Shown: positions 50,281 to 59,571 of the stretch, piece after piece
Layout: every line of letters begins with the position of its first letter
Numbering within the stretch: position 1 is the stretch's first letter
NCBI GenBank assembly: GCA_964526695.1
Contig: CAZGJA010000024.1
Location: forward strand, 1 to 64,000
Length of the DNA: 64,000 nt
Origin: JABWBH01 sp964526695
GTDB lineage: Bacteria; Planctomycetota; Phycisphaerae; UBA1845
Direction of reading: 5' to 3'
Translations under genes and position numbers: made by a program
Notes under the pieces: model-generated
The model's database searches: none
Seen by the model: only the letters and a program-made list of their open reading frames with translations
What the model was told of the DNA's origin: nothing

Positions 50281-51102
50281 TTGCCAAGCGAACACCGTGA
50301 AAACCTGCCAGGATTCGAACGTCCTCCCGTGGTCGAGGTGGTATGCGGGATGTTGTTCAAGCCACTCGAAGCCCTCTTGGCGCCGCATTTGGGTCTGCTG
50401 TGGGAGCGATTCAACACAGTGTATCCAACCTGCCAGGAGGTCGCCCCCCTCGTTCCGGCGATCGAGAGGTTCGACGACTCCGCCGGCATGGCGGTGACCA
50501 TTACGGACAAGCCCCCGCTGCCCCGCGTCTGGTTTGTGCGCCAAGACAACACCGGGATCATTCAGGTTCAGCGCGACCGATTCCTGCACAACTGGAAGAA
50601 GGTGCGCCCCGGCGACGAATACCCGCGATACGCCAAGGTCATGGACTTGTTTCGTGAGTACCTTGCCACCTTTGAATCCTTCGTCGCCGGTGCGGGTCTT
50701 GGGAGCATCGAGCCGGTCCAATACGAGCTGACGTATGTGAACCAGATTCCACGCGGCGGGGGTTTCACCTCGACTGACCGGATCGGCGAGGTGCTGCCCG
50801 ATTTCGGCTGGCGTCACGTCGGCCCGCGTTTTCTGCCGAAGCCGGAGCGGCTGAACTGGCGCACGAGCTTCATGTTGCCGAATCGGGCCGGTCGTCTGCA
50901 CGTCACCATTCGTGATGGCGTGCATCGAGAGGACAACCAGCCCTTCATCCTGTTGGAGCTGACCGCGCGCGGCTTTCGGGGAAACGGATCCAAGAACGAG
51001 ATGTTCCAGTGGTTCGAGCTTGGGCACGACTGGATTGTCCGCGCCTTTGCGGATCTGACCCACGCCGACGTTCAGCATGATGTCTGGGGGAAAACCAGGT
51101 GA
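50281..51102 (+). CDS. TIGR04255-family protein
   Basis: About 273 residues from a TTG (LPSEHRENLPGF). The opening RPPVVEVVCGMLFKPLEALLAPHLGLLWERF and later FTSTDRIGEVLPDFGWRHVG match the sporadic family TIGR04255 (function unknown, occasionally in defence-like islands). It overlaps the next gene by four bases (GTGA), so they are coupled. A longer open frame to 50086 is Arg/Pro-rich and not homologous. Confidence 0.78.
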   Translation: MPSEHRENLPGFERPPVVEVVCGMLFKPLEALLAPHLGLLWERFNTVYPTCQEVAPLVPAIERFDDSAGMAVTITDKPPLPRVWFVRQDNTGIIQVQRDRFLHNWKKVRPGDEYPRYAKVMDLFREYLATFESFVAGAGLGSIEPVQYELTYVNQIPRGGGFTSTDRIGEVLPDFGWRHVGPRFLPKPERLNWRTSFMLPNRAGRLHVTIRDGVHREDNQPFILLELTARGFRGNGSKNEMFQWFELGHDWIVRAFADLTHADVQHDVWGKTR

Positions 51103-51653
51103 CGAGCGAGACATTACACTCGAGGTACTCCATCGAGAATTGGATGACGAACACCACGACCACGATGGAAGAAGCGGCGTCTGAAATGTCAGCGGCGCGC
51201 ACGGTGGAGCCGTTCCGGCTCGACGCGGCCCGCCTGCGCGCGGTGCGGCTTCCCGGCGGAGCGGATCGCTTCCTTGCGTGGGCGCAGGTCCAGGATTGTC
51301 ATGGCGTACAGGTTACGCCGCCCTACGACCTTGAGCTGGCTCCCGGAGATGGGGATCTGTCTCCAGGGGAGCTGGATCGCGTGGCGTCTGTTTCGACGCG
51401 GCGATTCCCGGTGAGATTCATGTTCGAGCCAAGCTCGCGTGCGGAGCACGTCCTTGAATCCCGCACAGAAACGCGGAGGCAGTCGATGGAAGTTCGAGGT
51501 GGCGCGAGCGAGGCGCGCACTTCGCTGGGCAGGCGCCTTCTTGAGATTCGCCGCAGGATCGTCGCGGCCGGCACGCCGCTGCTCGACTGGGACGACCTTG
51601 AACCTGAAGTGCGTTCGCGCCGCGGCGGCGCCCATGAAGAGGACGCTGGCTGA
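51099..51653 (+). CDS. protein with an antitoxin-like C-terminus, coupled to TIGR04255 and PIN genes
   Basis: 184 residues from the GTG in the GTGA overlap with the TIGR04255 gene. The N-terminal 30 residues (TSETLHSRYSIENWMTNTTTTMEEA) are the type of partner tail often seen after TIGR04255 genes. Residues of about 35-120 are of unknown fold. The last 55 (MEVRGGASEARTSLGRRLLEIRRRIVAAGTPLLDWDDLEPEVRSRRGG) resemble antitoxins encoded just upstream of PIN toxins ('LG.RL.EIR..IVA.G.PLLDWDD'). Thus a TIGR04255-partner may have fused with, or overwritten the start of, an antitoxin; translation from the inner ATG at 51486 would give an antitoxin alone. Its stop overlaps the PIN start. Confidence 0.65.
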   Translation: MTSETLHSRYSIENWMTNTTTTMEEAASEMSAARTVEPFRLDAARLRAVRLPGGADRFLAWAQVQDCHGVQVTPPYDLELAPGDGDLSPGELDRVASVSTRRFPVRFMFEPSSRAEHVLESRTETRRQSMEVRGGASEARTSLGRRLLEIRRRIVAAGTPLLDWDDLEPEVRSRRGGAHEEDAG

Positions 51654-52072
51654 TGCCCATCCGCACCTTCGTCGACGCGGACGTCCTCATCGCCGCCGCT
51701 CGGGGCAACGACGATCTGTCGCCGGCGGCGATGGCGATACTCGATGATCCCGACCGGGAGTTCGTCGGAAGCGACCTCCTGGGTCTCGAACTCCTGCCCA
51801 AGGCACTTTATCACCAGAAAACGGACGAAGCGGCATTCTACCGGGAATTCCTCGCCGCCGCGGTTGAGATCGTCCCTGCGTCGGCATCGCTCGTGGCCGA
51901 CGCGCACGCGCAAGCCGCCGCCGCCGGCCTCGCCGCGATGGACGCGCTGCACGTGGCGGCGGCTCGACAAGCGGGAGCCATCGAGCTTGTAACAGCGGAG
52001 CGCCCGGGAAAGCCGATGTTCCGCGTGACCGACCCGGCTGTCCGCACGATTCGCCCGTGCATGCCTGACTGA
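51653..52072 (+). CDS. PIN-domain toxin (VapC type)
   Basis: 139 residues. Acidic active-site residues are present: Asp8 (FVDADVLI), Glu46 (LLGLELLP), Asp107 (GLAAMDALHVAA) and the distal VTDPAV. The fold is a PIN-domain endoribonuclease; target RNA unknown. Its ATG shares its first base with the stop codon of the preceding antitoxin-like gene, the normal order for vapBC. Unlike the PIN gene at 11632, it is intact. Confidence 0.88.
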   Translation: MPIRTFVDADVLIAAARGNDDLSPAAMAILDDPDREFVGSDLLGLELLPKALYHQKTDEAAFYREFLAAAVEIVPASASLVADAHAQAAAAGLAAMDALHVAAARQAGAIELVTAERPGKPMFRVTDPAVRTIRPCMPD

Positions 52073-52211
52073 CGAAGGTGAATTCGGCAGATTGACCGGC
52101 AGCGCGCGTCGGATGCCTGTTTCGAAGCGAAGCGACACGCTTCGAAACCGTGTCTCGACTCACTGGGCCGGGTCAGCGGTTATGTTGAACACGCATCCGA
52201 AAGGAATACGA

Positions 52212-53765
52212 GTGTCAGTCATCCTGCGCCTTATCGGGTTCGCATGTCTCTACCTCGTTCAGCCCCCGGCACAGTCCCAGCCAACACCGCCGGCCGCGGA
52301 TCAGAACCCGCCCTTTGCCAAGCCGATCGAGGCCTTCCAGGTCACGTTCGACACCTCACTTCAGAAGGAACCCTACACGGGGCGGGTGTACGTCATGCTC
52401 GCGCGCGAAGCGCGACGCGAGCCGCGCATTCGCGCCAACGCCTTCGAGCAGTGGACGCAGCCCACGCCGGTGTTCTCCAAGCCCTGTGCGAAGTGGAACC
52501 CGGCCGCGCCGTTCATCATCGACGCCTCCGCGGAGCACTACCCTTACGCGTTGAGCGATCTGCCTCGGCAGAAGTGGTCGGTGCAGGCCGTCGCGCGGCG
52601 CAACCCGGATCTGCCCAAGCCGGGCGTCAGCCCCGGCGACCTGTACAGCGAAACGATGGAGCTGGACCTGGCGACCTACACCGGCGGGCCGATCACGCTG
52701 CACCTGTCCAAGGTCGTAGAGGAGAAGGCGCCCCGATCCGATCCGCGGATGAAGACCGTGGAGATGGTCAGCCCGCTGCTCTCGAAGTTCTTCGGGCGCG
52801 AGGTGAAGACGCGCGCGTGGGTGCGGCTGCCGCAGGGCTGGACGGAGGCAAGCGCGCGGAAGTACCCGGTGCTTTACTCGATCTCCGGATTCGGCGGCGC
52901 CGAGCCCCACGTCGAGTCGCTCTCGTTCGTGTTTCAGCAGTCGCCCCTGCTCGACAAGGTGCTTTACGTCGTGCCGGATTCCCGCTGTTACCGTGGGCAT
53001 CACGTCTTCGCCGACTCGGACAACAACGGCCCGCGGGGCAAGGCGTTCGTCGAGGAGCTGATCCCGCTGGTGGAGAATACCTGCCACGGCGCGGAATCGC
53101 CCAAGCATCGCTACGTCACCGGCGCGTCGTCGGGCGGCTGGTCGAGCCTGTGGCTGCAAATCGCCTACCCGGAGGCGTTCAACGGCTGCTGGTCGGACGT
53201 GCCGGACCCGGTAGACTTCCGCGACTTCCAGCGGATCAACCTGTACGAACGCGGCGCCAACATGTACCGCGACGCCAGGGGCGACCGCCGTCCGCTCATG
53301 CGCATGCAGGAGCAGGTGCTCGTCTGGTACGAGGACTTCGCCAGGGCGGAAACCGTCCTCGGTCCCGGCGGGCAGTTGCACTCCTTCGAGGCCGTCTTCA
53401 GCCGCAAAGGCAAGGACGGCGAGCCGGAGTTGCTCTTCGACCGAACGACCGGCGCGGTGAACGCCGAGGTGGCCAAGTCCTGGGAGCGCTACGACATCCG
53501 CCTGATCCTCGAGCGCAACTGGCCCGCGCTGGGTCCGAAGCTGGCGGGCAAGCTGCACATCCGCGCCGGCGAGCTCGACAACTTCTACCTCGAAGGCGCC
53601 GCCCGGCTGCTGAAGGAGTCGCTGACGAAACTCGGATCCGACGCCGACGTGGAGATCGTGACCGGCGGCGGGCACGGGACGCTGTACGGACCGGCCGCGG
53701 TGAAGATGCTGGAGACGATCGTCGGGAAGTTCGAGCAGGAGTTCCCCCCGCCGGCGGCGCCGTGA
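52212..53765 (+). CDS. secreted alpha/beta esterase (esterase D-like)
   Basis: About 517 residues from GTG behind AAAGGA, which opens the signal peptide VSVILRLIGFACLYLVQPPAQSQ; a Met ten codons earlier is possible. The N-terminal beta-domain (QVTFDTSLQKEPYTGRVYVML) resembles the Ig-like module of Fes-type esterases. The catalytic domain has ARKYPVLYSISGFGG, the nucleophile elbow GASSGG and a C-terminal His in GGGHGTLYGP. Substrate unknown; carbohydrate ester hydrolysis is plausible. The sensor kinase follows eight bases later. Confidence 0.88.
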   Translation: MSVILRLIGFACLYLVQPPAQSQPTPPAADQNPPFAKPIEAFQVTFDTSLQKEPYTGRVYVMLAREARREPRIRANAFEQWTQPTPVFSKPCAKWNPAAPFIIDASAEHYPYALSDLPRQKWSVQAVARRNPDLPKPGVSPGDLYSETMELDLATYTGGPITLHLSKVVEEKAPRSDPRMKTVEMVSPLLSKFFGREVKTRAWVRLPQGWTEASARKYPVLYSISGFGGAEPHVESLSFVFQQSPLLDKVLYVVPDSRCYRGHHVFADSDNNGPRGKAFVEELIPLVENTCHGAESPKHRYVTGASSGGWSSLWLQIAYPEAFNGCWSDVPDPVDFRDFQRINLYERGANMYRDARGDRRPLMRMQEQVLVWYEDFARAETVLGPGGQLHSFEAVFSRKGKDGEPELLFDRTTGAVNAEVAKSWERYDIRLILERNWPALGPKLAGKLHIRAGELDNFYLEGAARLLKESLTKLGSDADVEIVTGGGHGTLYGPAAVKMLETIVGKFEQEFPPPAAP

Positions 53766-53772
53766 TGGAGCC

Positions 53773-55245
53773 ATGTCGAACTCGCTGAATCCAACCCGAC
53801 TTCCGCCGCCCCATCCGGGTTCTTCCGACGCCCTCGATGCGCCGTCCAATTCGTTGCGGTCGTACCACGTTTTCCTGCTGTTGTTTGTGCTGCTGGCCGT
53901 GCTGGTCATCGTCGCCAGCGTGGTGACGCAGCACATGACGGCGGAGGCGTTCAACCGCGTGGTCGAGCAGACGGACGGAATGATCCGCTCGCAGGTCTGG
54001 CTGGACGAGTTGTCGCGCTCCCTGCTGGAGGTCAATGCCGCGGGCAACAACATCTTCAAGAGCCGGGACGTGCCCACGGAGCGCGGCAACTTCCGCTTCC
54101 ACCTCGTCGAGCTGCGCGGACACTTCGGCGGGCTTTCGGGCGACTTCCTCAACCGCCCGTCGTTCGAGCGCCACGTGGACGACATGGTGGAGGCCGAGCA
54201 GCACATCTTCGACTGCTTCGACGAGTTGTCCTGCGCGCCGATCGGATCGGAGGCGGAGGAAACGCTGCTGGCGGAGGCGGCGCAGTCCATGGCGGAGATG
54301 GACGCGGCGCAGGCGCGGGCGATGGAGGTTCTCGGTCACGCGCGGCGCGTCCTGCGGCAGCGGCAGCAGGCGATCCAGGACGAGGGCAAGCAGGTGCTCA
54401 GCGAGCGCTGGCTGCGCGAGCTGATGTTCATCGGCAGCATCGCTGTTTTTCTCGGCGCCGGGTACGCGCTGTGGCGGCAGTTCCAGCGCGTCCATGAGCA
54501 GGTCGAGCTGGCGCGGCGGCGCGTCGAGGCCGAGCGGAAGAACCGCCTCGCGGCCGTCGGCGAGGTGTGCTTCTCCGTGGCGCACGGGATCAAGAACCCG
54601 GTGGCGGCCATCGCCAGCTCGGCGCAGCTTGTGCTGGAGTACGGCCAGCTCGACGACGCCTCGAAGGAGCGCGTGCGCGACCTGTACGTGGTGACGCGGT
54701 CGCTGAGCGAGCGCGTCACGCAATTGCTGAACTTCTCCCGCGTCGGCGAGCTGCAGCGCGTCCGGCTCGATCCGCGCGACGTCCTCGAGCGCGCCCTGCG
54801 GGAAATCGAATCGCAGCTCGCGGCCGCCGGCGTCTCCGTCGTTCGTCGATTCGAGGCCGGTGCCGCGCAGATCGAAGGCGACCGGAACATCCTGGTGCAA
54901 GCCGTGCTGGAGCTCCTGGGCAACGCCAAGGACGCGCTGCAAGGCGGGGGGAGCGTCACGGTGCTGTGCCGAATCTGCGACGCGGACGCGGGGCTTGTCG
55001 AGCTGGGCGTGATCGACAACGGTCCGGGCATGAGCGAGGACGTCAAGCGGCGCGCCTTCGAGCTGTTCTTCACCCGCAAACCCAAGGGCAGCGGCGTGGG
55101 ACTCGCCACGGTGAAGCGCGCCGCGGAGCTGCACAACGGCTCCGTCGTCATCGCCGACGCCGATCCGCACGGCGCTGACATCCGCATCCGCCTGCCTCGC
55201 GCCGCGGGATCCGCGATCGCATCGGCGCCGGATGCGCAAGCCTGA
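53773..55245 (+). CDS. membrane sensor histidine kinase
   Basis: 490 residues. Two membrane segments (VFLLLFVLLAVLVIVASVV and LMFIGSIAVFLGAGYAL) frame a periplasmic four-helix-like sensor (about 60-210). The transmitter has the H-box FSVAHGIKNPVAAI (phospho-His), N-box LELLGNAKDAL, G1 DNGPGM, F-box and G2 GSGVGLATV. There is no receiver domain, and no response regulator is adjacent, so its partner must be elsewhere. It could be cotranscribed with the esterase eight bases upstream. Confidence 0.93.
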   Translation: MSNSLNPTRLPPPHPGSSDALDAPSNSLRSYHVFLLLFVLLAVLVIVASVVTQHMTAEAFNRVVEQTDGMIRSQVWLDELSRSLLEVNAAGNNIFKSRDVPTERGNFRFHLVELRGHFGGLSGDFLNRPSFERHVDDMVEAEQHIFDCFDELSCAPIGSEAEETLLAEAAQSMAEMDAAQARAMEVLGHARRVLRQRQQAIQDEGKQVLSERWLRELMFIGSIAVFLGAGYALWRQFQRVHEQVELARRRVEAERKNRLAAVGEVCFSVAHGIKNPVAAIASSAQLVLEYGQLDDASKERVRDLYVVTRSLSERVTQLLNFSRVGELQRVRLDPRDVLERALREIESQLAAAGVSVVRRFEAGAAQIEGDRNILVQAVLELLGNAKDALQGGGSVTVLCRICDADAGLVELGVIDNGPGMSEDVKRRAFELFFTRKPKGSGVGLATVKRAAELHNGSVVIADADPHGADIRIRLPRAAGSAIASAPDAQA

Positions 55246-55312
55246 GCCGAAGTGCCCGCCGCCGGGACCGGGCAGCGATCCGCGGGAGGCGACGGTTCAT
55301 CCGCCGATGGAT

Positions 55313-56431
55313 TCACGGAAGCGCACGCACCGAAGTCGCCGCTTGCCGTTCGGCAGGCCCGCCGCGGCGAGGACGCACGCAGCGCACCATGAGGCGGTAA
55401 TCGCCGGACTCGCCCTCGACTCCCGACACGCGCACGAAGTAATCCCGCCCCGGCGTCACCGGGACGCGCCGAAGCCGCGAGGTTTGCTCGCTGACGCAGG
55501 TCCGGGAATCGTCGCTGCAGGCCAGTTCCGCGCCATCGCAGACCTCGTGCATCGACAGCAGCGTGTCGAAGGCGCTGTCGCACAACGAGATGTCCGCGTA
55601 ACCGTCGCAGTCGCAGTGCCAGACGTGCCACACGTCCCGGCCATTCTCATCGCCGCAGGCGCTGTCCTGCCGGCCCGTGGCGTTCCATGAGGATCCGACG
55701 AGAAGCCCGTCGGTGGAAATCGGAAGGGCGGCCTCGCACCGGTCGTTGTCCGGTTGGGGAGAGGAGCAATCCAATCCCGCGCACGATTCGTCCTCGAAGA
55801 AGCGCCCCCCTGCCGTCGCGCATTCCTCGCCGCTGATGACGCGACACTCGCCGCCCGGCAGGCAGCAGGCCCCCCAGCCCATCTCGGTACACGCGGCCGT
55901 CAAGACGTAGGCGCCCGTCTCTCCACTCGCGCCCGAAACCCGGATCCAGTAGCGCGTGCGATCGGTCACCGGGAAGGCCGCGATGACGGAATTGTCCTCG
56001 CGCGCGCAACCGTCCTGTGCGTCGTTGTTGCAGGCAAGCTGAGCGCCGCCGCAACCGTCATACACCGCCAGCACCGTGTCGAAATCGCTGCCGCACAGCG
56101 AGATGCGGGCCTGTCCGCTGCACGTGGCCCGCCACGTGTGCCAGACATCCCGGACATCGCCTCGACCGCACGTGGAAATATCCGTGCCCGTGGCCTCCAC
56201 GCTCGATCCGGTGAACGGCTCGCCTGTCCGGATAGCGATGGCTGCAGAGCACTCGTCGTTCGGCGGCGCGGCCGTGGCGCGGGCCGCGATGGCGAGCAGG
56301 AGTGCCGCAGGCAGGAGCCGCCCGATCCTATCGCCCCGGCGAGCGGTTTGGCTCACCTTCAGGTGGATGAGACGCCGAGCCGGATAGAGTCTCATTCCAG
56401 GAAAAAGGGTCACTGGGCACCTCCAGAGCAT
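55313..56431 (-). CDS. secreted cysteine-rich protein with two PPC-like domains
   Basis: About 372 residues; the ATG after GGGGAG at 56431 gives a long basic lead before the signal core RLLPAALLLAIAARATAAPPNDEC; a Met twelve codons later is an alternative. Two copies of a beta-sandwich motif lie in tandem: PNDEC...ATGTDISTCGRGDVRDVWHTW...ISLCGSDFDTVLAVYDGC and DNDRC...NATGRQDSACGDENGRDVWHVW...ISLCDSAFDTLLSMHEVC. Each ends with '.Y.IRVSG..GE.G.Y'. A Cys-rich linker (GACCLPGGECRVISGEEC) joins them. These resemble the PPC domain of secreted peptidases, but no catalytic domain exists. Probably surface-exposed binding. Confidence 0.82.
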   Translation of the reverse strand: MLWRCPVTLFPGMRLYPARRLIHLKVSQTARRGDRIGRLLPAALLLAIAARATAAPPNDECSAAIAIRTGEPFTGSSVEATGTDISTCGRGDVRDVWHTWRATCSGQARISLCGSDFDTVLAVYDGCGGAQLACNNDAQDGCAREDNSVIAAFPVTDRTRYWIRVSGASGETGAYVLTAACTEMGWGACCLPGGECRVISGEECATAGGRFFEDESCAGLDCSSPQPDNDRCEAALPISTDGLLVGSSWNATGRQDSACGDENGRDVWHVWHCDCDGYADISLCDSAFDTLLSMHEVCDGAELACSDDSRTCVSEQTSRLRRVPVTPGRDYFVRVSGVEGESGDYRLMVRCVRPRRGGPAERQAATSVRALP

Positions 56432-57217
56432 GACTTCTCCCCTGGGACCGCATTCTATCGAATGAGCCGCAACAGGCCAACATGGCTTCGCCAAACGGGT
56501 CACTGCCGGCCGCCACGGAAAGGGGCGGCGCTCCGGAGTTCTGTATCTTATGTGAATAATGCGGCGTTTCAAGCGTGTCTGGGAGTCACTCAACGGACCC
56601 CAGGCCGAGGCGGGCTGGGGGATTGACATGATATTCCCCGACAATGCTTGACACGGGTCTCGCTTGGCGGTAGCATTCTGTTGCGATGAGGGAAGTTCCA
56701 GGGGTCACGACACGAGCTGCATAATACGGATCCATAAGCTGACGCAAGTCATACGCTGACATCCATAACCGATCCGAACGACAGCCATCTTTGATTCTTT
56801 CGACCCTGACCTCGAATCTTCCTCACATCGCCAACGTGAAGGACGTCTGACCGGAGCTAAACCCTTTCGGTTCGGCGCGAGGCATCAACAGGGTTGAATG
56901 GAGAAGCCAACCAGCAACAGGCAAGTCTGAACGGCCATTGTTGTCAGATGGACAGCAGGGGCTCCTCGCAATCGCATTCCCTGATCCAGCGGCACCGGGC
57001 GTCGGTCATCGGCGATCGGAATCCGCAATCTGTCATCTTCCATCGCCAGGTTCCATTGGCGGTGAACGATCGGGCAGGCGTCCGACGCGGCGGATGAGCG
57101 GGGGCGATTCACAAGAGGGAGCATGGTTTCCGATTCCTGATCGAGGTCTGTTGGCGGAGAAACCGCCCGCCGCGCGGGAAGCGGAAGCGAGAAGAGGACC
57201 AGAAAGGAAAACGTCTC
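56432..57217. other. divergent intergenic interval with promoter and long leader
   Basis: About 790 bases. It contains the promoter at 56648-56676 and a leader of about 540 bases for the pseudopilin gene. A second TTGACA at 56623 is nearby. No short gene or known RNA element is supported. Confidence 0.5.
56648..56676 (+). promoter_or_regulatory. candidate sigma-70-type promoter for the pseudopilin gene
   Basis: TTGACA, 17-base spacer CGGGTCTCGCTTGGCGG, TAGCAT. Only four or fewer mismatches to consensus in both boxes. The gene starts about 540 bases downstream. Confidence 0.65.
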
Positions 57218-58183
57218 ATGAGTATGAGGGATCTGAAGAAACTTCGCATTCGCGGCTTTACGCTGATTGAGCTGCTGGTCGTGATTGCGATCATCGCCTT
57301 GCTCATTTCGATCTTGCTGCCGAGCCTGTCTCGCGCCCGCGAGTTGAGCAAGCGCCTGGTGTGCGCTTCGAACCTGAAGGGCATCGCCACGTCCATGAAG
57401 GTGTACGCCAACGACCACCGCGAGGCTTGGCCGGTTCCGCCGTATTCGTCGAAGGAGTCCGTCGGCGACAGCAAGAACACCACGGCCAAGGGCATCAGCT
57501 ACGTCGAGAAAGTCGGAGACATCGATTTGGTCGCCCGCCGCAGGTTTCCGACGCTGGCGGACACCGATTCGACCACCGGCTCGACGCTGCTATCCGTGAC
57601 CCGCGCCTTCTGGATGCTGGTCCGCAGCGGCGATGTGACCGTCAAGCAGTACATCTGCCCCAGCAGCGGCAAGGAGCCGGACGATACGCAGGAACTTGAC
57701 TTCTACTACGATTTCAAGGACTACCGCCACGTCTCCTACGGCTACATGGTTCCGTTCGGCCCGCGCGACACGCGTCCGACCGAAGCCTCTGACGCCCGTC
57801 AGGCCATGCTGGCCGACAACTCGCCGTTCTACCTTGCCGCCGCGAGGCCGACTTGGGGCAACCCGAAGCTGCGTCCGGAGGATTCTCCGCGCGAGTGGCG
57901 TCTTTACAACTCGCCCAACCACGGCGGCGCGGGCGTGGGCGAAGGCCAGAACATCGCTTTCGGCGACGGGCACGCGTCGTTCCTGAAGTCGCCGGTGCAG
58001 GGCATTGACAGCGACAACATCTACACGGTCATCGATTTCGTCGGCATGGGCGGCGACTATGGCCGTTGGCACGGGAAGGTGCCGGGGGAACACACGGCCA
58101 GTTTGGATCCATGGCCAGGCCATTTCGCCTTCAAGGCGGACAGAGCCTCTTACTCGTCCACCGACTCGCTGATCTATCCGTAA
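57218..58183 (+). CDS. type IV pilin/pseudopilin-like exported protein
   Basis: 321 residues, preceded by AAAGGA. The prepilin motif RGFTLIELLVVIAIIALLIS (cleavage after Gly, N-methyl-Phe) leads a hydrophobic alpha-1 helix and then LPSLSRARELSKRLVCASNLKGIATSMKVYANDH, typical for planctomycete DUF1559-like proteins. The C-terminus carries NIAFGDGHASFLKSP, the H-x-DG-type ending. Such proteins are numerous in planctomycetes and are exported through a type II secretion/pilus machinery. A pilT-like gene lies at the end of the window. Confidence 0.93.
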   Translation: MSMRDLKKLRIRGFTLIELLVVIAIIALLISILLPSLSRARELSKRLVCASNLKGIATSMKVYANDHREAWPVPPYSSKESVGDSKNTTAKGISYVEKVGDIDLVARRRFPTLADTDSTTGSTLLSVTRAFWMLVRSGDVTVKQYICPSSGKEPDDTQELDFYYDFKDYRHVSYGYMVPFGPRDTRPTEASDARQAMLADNSPFYLAAARPTWGNPKLRPEDSPREWRLYNSPNHGGAGVGEGQNIAFGDGHASFLKSPVQGIDSDNIYTVIDFVGMGGDYGRWHGKVPGEHTASLDPWPGHFAFKADRASYSSTDSLIYP

Positions 58184-58210
58184 GTCGGCTGGCACACACT
58201 TAGGTTCAAT

Positions 58211-58256
58211 TCGAGGGAGCGGCGGGACATCCACCCGCCGCTCCCTTCGTTGTTGC
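58211..58256 (+). terminator. rho-independent terminator
   Basis: Perfect 12-bp stem GGGAGCGGCGGG / CCCGCCGCTCCC with a 7-base loop, followed by TTCGTTGTT. It starts about 30 bases after the pseudopilin stop. It could serve the convergent gene at 58408 only if read in reverse, where no T-run follows. Confidence 0.85.
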
Positions 58257-58407
58257 TTGGGAGGACCAGGAGCAAGGACAAAAACCACCCGGGCCTGTCC
58301 GCGTCGCGGGCGGGTGCGTGGCCGCATGGGGCAGCCGACGAGGCCGGCCATAACCTTGCAGGACGCGCCGCTGTCGCTGCGTCTTGCACATCCGAGGTGA
58401 AGCCGCG

Positions 58408-59571
58408 TCAACCGCCGCAATCGACGGTCTTGATGGATGTGCAGACATCGCGCACCTGCGGGCCCGGCGCGACGTGCTTCTCCACGAACTTCCATTTGCC
58501 GTCGGTGCCGACCGGGGCGCAGCCGACGTATCCGCCACCGCCGTCCAGGATGCACAACGTGCGACCGGGCGTGCCCGTGCCCTTCAGGATCAGTTTGTTG
58601 TGCGGCGGATTGAGCCTGCATTTCATGGTTCTGAATCTGCAATTCACCGACTCCCCGCAGCCGTTGGCGGCGCACGGGGTCGGGTCGCACGTGCCCACGC
58701 CGACCATCCAGTGCAGCGGATACGGGCAGGTGCCGAGGCGGGTGCTGTAACACTCGTCGATTGGCGTGTGCATCCCGTCGGGAGGATTGTCGTCGTCATA
58801 CGAGATGTCGCCGTGCGTGCCGGCCAGACCATCCCAGCCGTAACCGTCCGAACCCCACAGCATGAACTGAGCGCAAGTCGCCGGCGTGAGCGTCTCCCCG
58901 TCGAAGGCTTTCGCCAGGACGCCGCCGATCGTGGCGTACGTGCTGGCGAACATATCCAGCGCAATGCCGAAGTCGCACAGGCACACGTCGGTGTAGAAGT
59001 AGTCGCCGCTGTCGCAGGGCAGCTCGCCGAAGCCCAGAACCACGCCCGTGCCAAGCACGTAATTCGCGCCGCAGGTGCTGTCGAACGGATCACCCGTGAA
59101 CACGCTCACGAAGCACTCCTCCGTGCCGCTGCCCGTGCAGTACCAGTACCAGGCGACCTCGAGGCGATCGCCCGGTCTGTCGGCTGTGGCCGTGAAGCTG
59201 CCCACCGTGAACATGTTGCAATAGCTGGGCCCGAAGAACCACCGAATGTGATTGTCCGGGGTGCCGCAGATCGTGCTATCCGGTGCGCCGCCGACGATGC
59301 AGTTGTTGCCGTCGTTCTCGAACGAGTCGAACAGGTTAAGACTGCTGGAGGCCGTTCCCGTCTCGCCGCCGGTGTTGTTGGGGTGCAAATAAAACCAGCC
59401 GGACAGTGGAGTCACCGTGCCGTCGGCGTTGAACTGAACCTCCATCACCTTCCGCGGCCGCACCCGGGTCGGAGGGCCGAGCGGTTGCAGATCCTTCGCG
59501 CCCGCCTCCCCGCCTGCAATGCCGTGCGCCATCAGGGCGACCGCCGAGACAATCATCATGTTGACTTGCAT
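58408..59571 (-). CDS. secreted protein, paralogue of the 27456 gene
   Basis: 387 residues from the ATG of MQVNMMIVSAVALMAHGIAGG, with GGGGG eight bases upstream; a longer upstream frame is Arg/Pro-rich and not homologous. The mature region repeats the blocks of the 27456 protein: VQFNADGTVTPLSGWFY, SSLNLFDSFENDG, WFFGPSYCNMFTVGSFTAT, VCLCDFGIALDMF, GGVLAKAFD and FMLWG. Cysteines are conserved between the two. The last 110 residues differ and add about ten Cys, ending in an Ig-like stretch. Secreted, structural role inferred only. Confidence 0.75.
   Translation of the reverse strand: MQVNMMIVSAVALMAHGIAGGEAGAKDLQPLGPPTRVRPRKVMEVQFNADGTVTPLSGWFYLHPNNTGGETGTASSSLNLFDSFENDGNNCIVGGAPDSTICGTPDNHIRWFFGPSYCNMFTVGSFTATADRPGDRLEVAWYWYCTGSGTEECFVSVFTGDPFDSTCGANYVLGTGVVLGFGELPCDSGDYFYTDVCLCDFGIALDMFASTYATIGGVLAKAFDGETLTPATCAQFMLWGSDGYGWDGLAGTHGDISYDDDNPPDGMHTPIDECYSTRLGTCPYPLHWMVGVGTCDPTPCAANGCGESVNCRFRTMKCRLNPPHNKLILKGTGTPGRTLCILDGGGGYVGCAPVGTDGKWKFVEKHVAPGPQVRDVCTSIKTVDCGG

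Noticed and set aside
52356..54290. 644-codon minus-strand frame across the esterase and kinase genes
   Set aside because: Crosses two well-supported plus-strand genes and has no homology features.
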